Positions 55,735 to 64,000 of a DNA stretch of 64,000 bases are shown here, in pieces. The stretch spans positions 9,525,001 through 9,589,000 of the forward strand of contig CM043969.1 of the NCBI GenBank assembly GCA_014529385.2, given 5' to 3'. Both the position numbers and the translations under genes were made by a program. The DNA comes from Adiantum capillus-veneris. Its lineage: Eukaryota > Streptophyta > Polypodiopsida > Polypodiales > Pteridaceae. The notes beneath the pieces were generated by a model that saw only the letters and a list, made by a program, of their open reading frames with translations, did not search any database and was not told where the DNA came from. Each line of letters begins with the position of its first letter. The stretch's first letter is position 1.

Positions 55735-58700
55735 TTGGCAATGTCGAAGAGACCGTTCTATCAGGTGTGCGCAACTTTGACTAAAATTAAGGTCCCGCAC
55801 TTAGCACGTGAGCTTTTTGTGAAGAAAACCTCTTTGAAAATGATCTTGAACAATAGTATAGGTGTGACCTCAATAAACCAATCTAAAATTTCTAGTGTCC
55901 TGGGTATCCATCAAAGAAATATAGCTACTGCAAGTTCAAGGATGAAGAATAAAGATGAGGATGAAGTGTTGCCATTAGAGTTCATGTGAGAGACAATTGC
56001 CTCAAGGAACTGTTATAACCAATGAAACGAGAGATTTGGTGTATGCCTTTTGGACATCAGAGACATATGCAAAAAGAGATTTGGAAGGAAAAGTGTTGTC
56101 AAACATCCTTTGCATCTACTTGATGACTCTCAAGTACCAACAACTCTTAGCAATTGTAATTTGTTTGATAATCCTTAAGGTTGATTTGGTCAAGACAAAA
56201 CCAAATTTGGTAGTCTGCTATACGACAGTGGATGTGTACAATACCTTACAAAGGTTGTATACAATACCAATGCATTCCTATGTACTCCCAAAGCTATCTT
56301 GCATAGAACCAAAGCCCCTGTGCAATACCAAATTTGGTGTTCAATTTTATACTAGTAATTTCAAAGCCTATCTATAGAGTACCAAAGCCTCTGTATAGTA
56401 CCTTTTCTTTCCCAGAGGCACCAAAGCCAATTTGTAGAGTACCAAATCCTCGCTCTATTTTACCAAAGCCTATTGTATAGTACCAAATCATTCTTGTTTA
56501 TCACCAAAGAATTCGCAAAGTACCGATATAGGTACTCTTTTGCATGGAGTTCAACTATGAGTCAAAAGAAGAAAAATAACACCAAATCTGAATTTTTGTT
56601 ATATGGCACTGGTCCTGCACAATAGTAATGGTCTTTGTATAGTACCCAAGCCTTTGTAAAATACCAAATTTGGTACTCTCTTGGATGCCAATGGTTGTAC
56701 ATAGTACCAAAAGCCTAAAGACAATACCAAAATTTGGTACTCTCCTGCATGCCAATGGTTGTACACAGTACCAAAAGCCTAAAAGACAGTACCAAATATG
56801 AAAATAGTCTATTATAGTACCAAAGGTTGCATGAATAGTACCCAAGCATCTTTGAACTACCCAATTTGGTCACTGGTTGTACATAGTACCAAAAGCTTAA
56901 AGACAATACCTTATATGGAAAAAGTTTGTTATAGTACCAAAGGTTGCATGAATAGTACCCAAGCATCTTTGAACTACCCAATTTGTTACTCTCCTACATG
57001 CCAATGGTTGTACATAGTACTAAAATCCTAAAGATAGTACCAAATATGAAAATAGTATGTTATAGTACTAAAGGTTGCAAGAATAGTACCCAAGCATCTT
57101 TGAACTTTCCAATTTGGAACTCTCCTGCATTGCAAGAGTTCAAAATAGCATGAAGACAATGCCAAATTATACCTCTCATTAAATGCCAAATGTTGTTAGC
57201 ATTACCAAATGGCTCCAATTTGACTTGTTTTAGTGGTGTCCAGCTCTTAAATGCTATTCTGTTTCATGGGGCAATGGTTACCCAACATGACATTTTGGTA
57301 CTCTGGAGTTTTAAAGTTTAGTAGACTACCAAAGATGGTTCTACAATACCATATTTGGTACTGTCTACAACCAGTTTTGGCACTATTGCATGAGTGGCAT
57401 TTTACCATCTAGAAATTTTCTAATCGTTTGTTTTGGTGCCATAGGTTGAGCTATACCAAAGATTTAAGAAGGCTCGTAGTGGGAGTGTTTTTTAGATGCT
57501 TTGAGGCATTAAAGCCATACTTTGTTTGGAAGTTGAAAGAGCGGTATACTTGTTGCTGTGTATCCCATGTGCATATGTTCTATTTCAAAGAGGCTTTTAA
57601 TCAGATGCCGCAAAACAAGTTTGGTGCGTCACGGGAAAGGTTACCTTTGCACCTTGCTCCATATTTTGTACAAGTGATGATATATGAGAGTGTTTTGCAA
57701 ACCAAGAAGTATGTCAGCACATCACTGGTATGTGGGAATCCATCATGTGCCCAAAGCCTCCAAATAGTGAATAACATGCCAAGGAATGCTTGATGGGGGA
57801 CGTCTCACAATGTGGTGTACAGAAGTTGGCATTTTGTCCCAATGAGATGGAAGAGGATAGCAGGGAGGCGTCTGTGAAGGTTTTCATGGATGTTGGAACG
57901 GGACAGGTTGATGCAGGTGGGAGTGAGAAGAAGAGAAAGCACTTGATTGTGCAACGAATGAAAAGTGCGTCTTTTCTTAACCTATTTTTAGCCCACCTCA
58001 CAAGCTTCATCAAGCACAACTTTGTCTTCCGTTGGCAATCCCATCAATTCAAGGATTGTTTGCTCAAGTTTCGTAGCAATGTCGTTGTATTCATTATTGA
58101 CTTTGTAGAGAATTATTCTTTTAAAATTCAGAATCATGAGATTTAGTCAATGCATTGGTGTCTACTCAAGTCACAATACTTGTGCACATCACTTATGTTA
58201 GAAATGCAACAGGTGGTGTTCAAAAGACACTAGCATGACACATTGTTTGTACAACATTGTTTCATGCTTCATGGCAAGTGACTCAAACAACATGGACATT
58301 GTTTTGTAGCACCATTCGGTGTGGTCAGATGGTGTTGTTTCACTATTCAAAGCCCATAGACCTTGTTATTTTGTGGCCAAGTACTATCAGATGACAAGCT
58401 TACACATGATGCATAACTTCTCATCATCCAACCATAGAGCATGATGAGGCAGGGGAAGTCATCAAGAAAACCTTGACACATGAGGAATTGAAACCAGATG
58501 GCTGGCCTATGAAGTGTGCGGTTGATGTGGTCAACTTTATGAATGCAACTTTTTAGCCAAGAGAATAGTCTCACAAGTGTAATACTTAGAGAGTCTTCTG
58601 ACTTATTGGTGCAAATGATGTGCAACACAATCTCCAGTGGGATTGTGTGTGCATTGTGGGATCCCGCTCGTTTCATTGTCCTGATGGGTATTCAGAGGAC

Positions 58701-59360
58701 AACCCATGCACCGTACTCTTTCAAACACTTTCATGCTTTTGTGATTCAGGTATGAGTGGGCTATGGGGAAGATGCAAAAATAGAATGCACATAGAAAAAT
58801 GAAAATATGTTTCCATCAAACCACTACCAGAGTCTAGTAATAACAAGAAGGGATGACAAAGAGGATGATGAGGAGGATGTTGAATATTCAAATTCTATGC
58901 TAATGAGCCAAGTTTCTAACCTACCACTGTAGGAAGGATGCCCTAAAATGTTATGTGGAATGCTGTCCATTGGCGATAACTTTGCAATCAAAGCAACCGA
59001 GGCTAAAGAGAACTTCTACCTTATCAAATGCACAAAAGTGTTGTACCAGACGATGAGATCACAAAAGGATAAGTGCATAACAAGATTGTTAGGGGAGGGA
59101 AGGTTGTTCAAGGCTTATACTATGGCCAAGTGAAAGGAAAAGCTGATACATATAGCCTATTGGATCAAACATCTCCCGTCATGATCTACACATCTTGTAA
59201 GGGCCATGCGTTTCTTGATGGAGCCTATTGCAAGAGTCCTTAATCGATTGAAGTTATCTATTGAAGTATATGAGAACATATACAATAGCATGCCATATGA
59301 CGATGATGAGAGTGATGATGGTGCATCCATGTTACTTGAAACACAATTTCAGAACCCCTA
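55735..59360 (+). pseudogene. broken multi-exon gene of an unnamed plant family
   Basis: Coding pieces in order: 55741-55989 (MSKRPFYQVCATLTKIKVPH, SSVLGIHQRNIATASSR), 56000-56110 (NETRDLVYAFWTSETYAKRD), about 57490-57780 (FEALKPYFVWKLKERYTCCC, then FNQMP), 57800-58146 (FLAHLTSFIKHNFVFRWQSH, VVVFIIDFVENYSF), about 58230-58560 (HDTLFVQHCFMLH, HSVWSDGVVSLFKAHRPCYF, TLTHEELKPDGWP) and 58900-59360. From memory these segments match predicted proteins found in mosses, lycophytes and ferns that may derive from transposons. I cannot name the family. Stops and frameshifts indicate a pseudogene. Gaps between pieces look like introns. Confidence 0.5.
56201..57125. repeat. TACCAAA-rich repeat region with palindromes and ~130-bp units
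   Basis: The motif TACCAAA or a close variant recurs more than 20 times, often as part of the palindromes ACCAAATTTGGT (56201-56212, 56327-56338) and TACCAAATTTGGTA (56662-56675). From about 56672 to 57125 longer units of about 120-135 bases repeat roughly four times, sharing CATGCCAATGGTTGTACA, ATAGTACCAAAGGTTGCA and CCCAAGCATCTTTGAACT. It lies between two coding pieces of the unnamed gene. Confidence 0.85.
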
Positions 59361-59478
59361 AGTGGGCAAGTGAATGTTTTTTCTCTTAGATGAAATATAT
59401 CTTTTTCTCCTCATGATTTACTGTTTTTCTTGTTAATCTTCACTTCGTCTATTCAGTATCTGAGATTGTTGTACATTA

Positions 59479-59830
59479 ATGGTCAAGCTCTATACCAACT
59501 TGCTCCTAACTAGTACCAAAAGGGAGGTAACCAGCACCAAAGTGATGACAAAGCAATACCAAAACTTTTATTGTAGCATTCTTTGCATAAGATCATGTAC
59601 CAAAAGGGAGCTAACCAGTACCAAAAGGAAGCTAACCAGTACCAAAGTGATGACAAGCAAAGCTCAAGTTTGGTACTAAATAGCACCAAGTTTAGTATTG
59701 CATAGCACCACGTTTGATACTGCATAGCATCAAGTTTGGTATTGTTCTAGCACCAAATTTTGTAATGAATAGCACCAAGTTGGTACTATGCTACCACCAA
59801 ATCTTGTACATTTTCACCATTGTATTAACA
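59479..59830. repeat. second ACCAAA repeat region
   Basis: Shorter array after the last coding piece. Words such as TAACCAGTACCAAA, AGCACCAAGTTTGGTA and TGCATAGCACCA repeat with variation. The motif is the same as at 56.2-57.1 kb. Confidence 0.75.
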
Positions 59831-59839
59831 CCAATGTCA

Positions 59840-61150
<1,311 letters not shown>

Positions 61151-61156
61151 GAGCCT

Positions 61157-61157
61157 T

Positions 61158-61204
<47 letters not shown>
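61157..61204. repeat. (GT)n(GA)n microsatellite
   Basis: About 18 bases of GT are followed by about 30 bases of GA. It is some 190 bases upstream of the candidate POLAR-like TATA box and could sit in the promoter or 5' region. Confidence 0.9.
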
Positions 61205-61207
<3 letters not shown>

Positions 61208-61355
61208 AGAGTAGTATTTTAAAGTCGTAGGAAACTATCCCAAGAGACCTTAAAGATCTTTGCGGCACATAATCGGACGCAGAAGTCAACTTCTAAAAAA
61301 TGTGCACACACTGTACGTAATAACAAGTCTCGAGTCCCTCGACTGAGGACTTCCC

Positions 61356-61363
61356 TTTATAAA
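61356..61363 (+). promoter_or_regulatory. candidate TATA box for the POLAR-like gene
   Basis: TTTATAAA, 33 bases before the candidate ATG at 61397. That leaves only a few bases of 5' leader if transcription starts about 30 bases downstream, so either the leader is very short or a later ATG is used. Support is weak. Confidence 0.25.
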
Positions 61364-61396
61364 CCGTGGTCTTTTCCGAGGGGCCGACTGTGGGTC

Positions 61397-61517
61397 ATGG
61401 CACGCAGGGCGGACACGGCAGCGAGTTTAACTGACCACTTCCCTGCACATCCAGATAGAAGAGAAGAAACTCCGCAGCAATTGAATATTTCCTCGGACAG
61501 CAGCATAATGACCTCAG
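61397..61517 (+). CDS. candidate first exon of the POLAR-like gene
   Basis: An open frame from ATG (MARRADTAASLTDHFPAHPD) runs 121 bases to TCAG followed by GTAAAG, a good plant splice donor. It leaves one base of a codon, and the exon at 63496 starts with the other two, so joining them keeps the frame and makes a Gly codon. The intron would be 1978 bases. The peptide has no domain I recognise. Other exons could lie between. The phase match is the main support. Confidence 0.35.
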
Positions 61518-61966
61518 GTAAAGTTCTCAAAAGGAGCACGCACACGTACGTCGTAAACTCATTATCAGAAAGCGGCTCTTGCCTGCCTGCCTCTCTGGCC
61601 ATCTCCATCGCCATCGCCATCTCCCCCTTTTAATTCCTTGGTCGAATTCAGGTTATCCACACAGTCCCTCAAGAGAACTCTACGCCTTTCTATTGTACAA
61701 CAACTACTGTTGTGCCTCTCTGCAGATTGGTATGTGTTCTCTTTGCATTGAGTCAGCCTTCTGGGTTCACTCCAACTGCACAGGGCAGGATTCTTGCGGG
61801 GCCCTAGATGCCTGTGGCCAAGCGAGAGCAGCGCAAGGGAACTTACCATGTCTCTAAAATGTCACGCGCCTCCACAGCCAGCTGTAAGCTCTATTCTTTC
61901 TTTTTAACCATCCTCTCTCTTCAGCTCATTCAAGCGAGGCATTTGCCTCACCCTTTGTTATTGTGG

Positions 61967-62230
61967 TGCATTCTGTACTAAATTAGCAGCCTGTAGGCTA
62001 TTGACCTTAGCCTTCAGCATCAATGGCAATCACTAGCTTGAATTGGACTTTTGCTGCCATGTCGGTTTGGATAGAATGAGGGCGTGTGTCTACAGGCTGC
62101 TAATTTAGTGCATTTTGTACTAAATTAGCAGCCTGTAGACTATTGACCTTAGCCTTCAGCATCAATGGCAATCACTAGCTTGAATTGGACTTTTGCTGCC
62201 GTGTCACTTTGAATAGACTGAGGGCGTGTG
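61967..62230. repeat. 142-bp direct repeat
   Basis: The block starting GTGCATTCTGTACTAAATTA at 61966 is repeated at 62108 (GTGCATTTTGTACTAAATTA). The copies stay close for about 110 bases (for example TTGACCTTAGCCTTCAGCAT) and end near GAGGGCGTGTG. The repeat lies inside the proposed first intron of the POLAR-like gene. Confidence 0.9.
62088..62140. repeat. perfect inverted repeat, 22-bp arms
   Basis: Arms at 62088-62109 and 62119-62140 are exact reverse complements with a nine-base loop (GCATTTTGT). The right arm is the start of the second 142-bp unit, and the left arm is an inverted copy of it. A similar right arm is in the first unit at about 61976. Confidence 0.92.
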
Positions 62231-62529
62231 GAACTACTCTTAAGGTACAAGAGATGGTTTGGGTTGGCAGTCATAGGTTGTTCCAAACCATGTTAACGAG
62301 AAAGGGTACTGCGCCTGAAATCTACGCCTGGCCAGTCAGGCTTGTTAAGTCCCCAGACTCAAGGATGGGCACCTGTGGATTGATCACTAAGGGTGGACTG
62401 ACCCTTGCAATGAATTATTTCAATCAGACCTTTGTTCAAAAGCAAGCAGGGACTGTTACATTACATAATTTGGCATCAAAATGCTATACGGTTGAACTTG
62501 AAGATTTACCTCCAAGCTCTATATTTTAA
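62185..62529 (+). other. open frame of 114 codons, function unknown
   Basis: Plus-strand frame ending at TAA 62529. The part from about 62250 reads like protein (EMVWVGSHRLFQTMLTRKGT, then GGLTLAMNYFNQTFVQKQAG and CYTVELEDLPPSSIF). No motif is recognised. It lies in the proposed first intron of the POLAR-like gene. It could be an exon of that gene or a neighbour, a processed fragment, or chance. Confidence 0.25.
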
Positions 62530-63495
62530 CTAAGAATTTTCTTAATTGTGCTTGTTTGGGAGTGTTATCCATGAGCGTTATTATGATTATAAGACTTAGT
62601 ATAGTTGGGTTCGTTAGAAAGGTACTTCTGTTGTCTTGTTGCATAGTTATGCTGTGGCCTTCTTCAAGCAGGATGCTTATCTTCTCATGGCTGCAGAGTT
62701 TGCAGCACACTCTCTGGGACACTCACATGCTAAAATGAAGAGGACACGTTACAGTTTGCAAACTAGCGTCTGAAGTTAGTGTGTACATCCTACCAGTCCT
62801 GTTTTGTCACGTTGCAATTGTTTTTCATTTGACTTGGGGTCACTGGATTGAGCTGTTAGGATAATGTGTTTTCAAGGATAATAATGGTAAGGATGGATAA
62901 GGGGGATCATGGTTCATTCCTTCCGTTGATGCTTCTAATCTGCATAGTTGATGAAGTGCCCTTATGCATACAGGCAGGTGTAAGGCCTGCCAGCAGTGGC
63001 GCACATGAATACAAGTATCAAGTATATTTGTGTTGTAGTTTCAAGCTCAGGCTTTCCCATGTACCTTCATTATTGTCTAGCCTGAATTACTTTCGTAATT
63101 AAGAATTTGCGTGTTTTAATTAGCCAATTACTACTTTACACTTCCATTATGTTATTTCAAAGAGGCTATTACTGTATGTCTAACCATATCAACTGGCATA
63201 AACAAACTGCAGCGTGCTTTAGCAGTGTAGGCTGACAGCAATTTTTTTTTTCTTTTCAGTGTGTCAAATATACCCACTTGCTATTATGGGTGTGAGAGAC
63301 TGTGCAATTTGAGTGGCCTTTTTCATGTGTTGAGAGAGGTGCTTGCTGATTAAGACCTTTACTTTTAAATCAAATTTTCTAGGTAAACGTCCTTTGTGCT
63401 GACAGGTGTCGTTGATATATTAGGTGTTTCAAAGCAATGTTACATGATTTTGGTGTTGGCCTTGATGTTGAATATGGAACTTTTTCATGGTATAG

Positions 63496-63926
63496 GTGTT
63501 CCAAAATTACAGCTGCGTGATCCTAGCCTCAATGTTGGTGTTGGAGCAGGTGCGTTGTTCATGTTGATTAATTGTCAGGAGGAAATGAAGAAATTGTACA
63601 AAACGGTGGAAGAGACTGAAAGCTTGGTTCAAGAGCTGAAACAAGCACTTCAGCGACATGGTGAAGACTTGGAAAGCCACCATGGGCATTCAGTGGAAGA
63701 CAAGTTTTGCCCAAGGGAGAGTTCCTGTACTGACAAAAAGTGCACAGGCCAACAGCCTATTCTCACAAGAAACTGTAGGATGGATGGGTTGTTAGAAGAG
63801 CGGGTACCTGCAATGGGAGGGATGGTGAAAGATCAAATGGCTGCACTTGCTGCTGAGCTTGAAGCAGAACTGGAACTTATGGAGCTCAATATGAAGACAG
63901 AAGAAAGTCTCCCATTTGACGCTGGT
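63496..63926 (+). CDS. POLAR-like protein, main exon (gene continues past window)
   Basis: The exon is bounded by TATAG at 63491-63495 and GCTG followed by GTGAGG at 63927. It encodes LQLRDPSLNVGVGAGALFML, then a coiled-coil stretch with KKLYKTVEETESLVQELKQA, a Cys-containing variable part, and MAALAAELEAELELMELN near the end. The N-terminal D-P-x-x-N-x-G-V-G hydrophobic stretch and the E-A-E-L-E-A-E-L-E box are typical of the POLAR family, plant proteins that in Arabidopsis mark cell polarity in the stomatal lineage and scaffold GSK3-type kinases. That role is known for the family. For this gene it is inference. Confidence 0.62.
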
Positions 63927-64000
63927 GAGGTGGGAGTTTGGTTACAAAAATTTGCATTTACCTGGTTTGGGTGTCTGAAAGGCCTAATGCATGTTAAAAA

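Overview
This window looks like nuclear DNA from a land plant with a large, repeat-swollen genome. It is almost wall-to-wall LTR retrotransposons of plant type: Ty1/copia elements primed by initiator tRNA-Met, a Ty3/gypsy chromovirus, and Tat-like gypsy elements with tRNA-Asp-like priming sites. Long (CT)n and (CA)n microsatellites are frequent. The only likely host gene is at the right edge, a POLAR-like gene. A fern or other non-seed vascular plant is my best guess, but the sequence alone does not prove it. I see no tRNA, rRNA, CRISPR array or bacterial-type operon. Element names (RE-A1 etc.) are mine.

Layout. RE-E (minus strand, 1-1366) runs off the left edge and sits in an LTR fragment of the RE-C family (1367-1707). 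Next come a small gag relic and about 3 kb of unassigned sequence. From 5.1 to 55.3 kb everything is a nested stack inside one old minus-strand gypsy gag region, RE-A1. Its pieces lie at 54424-55310, 31863-31882, 11552-12243 and 5093-6009. Three elements were inserted directly into RE-A1: copia RE-P (6010-11546, TSD AGAAT), gypsy RE-A2 (12249-31857, TSD AATGT) and chromovirus RE-C (31883-54423). RE-A2 carries gypsy RE-B (22451-29742). One LTR of RE-C is split by RE-D (32432-47140, TSD AGATG). RE-D is split by RE-F (39455-44059, TSD CAATG). The 3' LTR of RE-F is split by copia RE-G (40782-43738, TSD CTGGG/CTAGG). The deepest nesting is therefore A1 > C > D > F > G.

RE-P is nearly intact and young. 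RE-B keeps gag, protease, RT, two RNase H domains and integrase, but has breaks. RE-A2, RE-C and RE-G are decayed. RE-F has no pol. RE-D is the most unusual: a complete LTR element by its ends, coding for a gag-like protein built of repeated short modules, a zinc knuckle and retropepsin-like domains, but with no RT, RNase H or integrase. Its leader holds a tandem array with a near-perfect palindrome about every 300 bp. RE-D shares its LTR start, primer type and a post-protease module with RE-A2, which suggests that RE-A2-like elements mobilise it.

Right of the stack, 55.7-59.4 kb holds a broken multi-exon gene of a family I cannot name, with intron-like gaps full of TACCAAA repeats. After an intergenic stretch, 61.4-64 kb holds a POLAR-like gene (two proposed exons, continuing beyond the window) whose first intron carries a 142-bp direct repeat and a 22-bp-arm hairpin.
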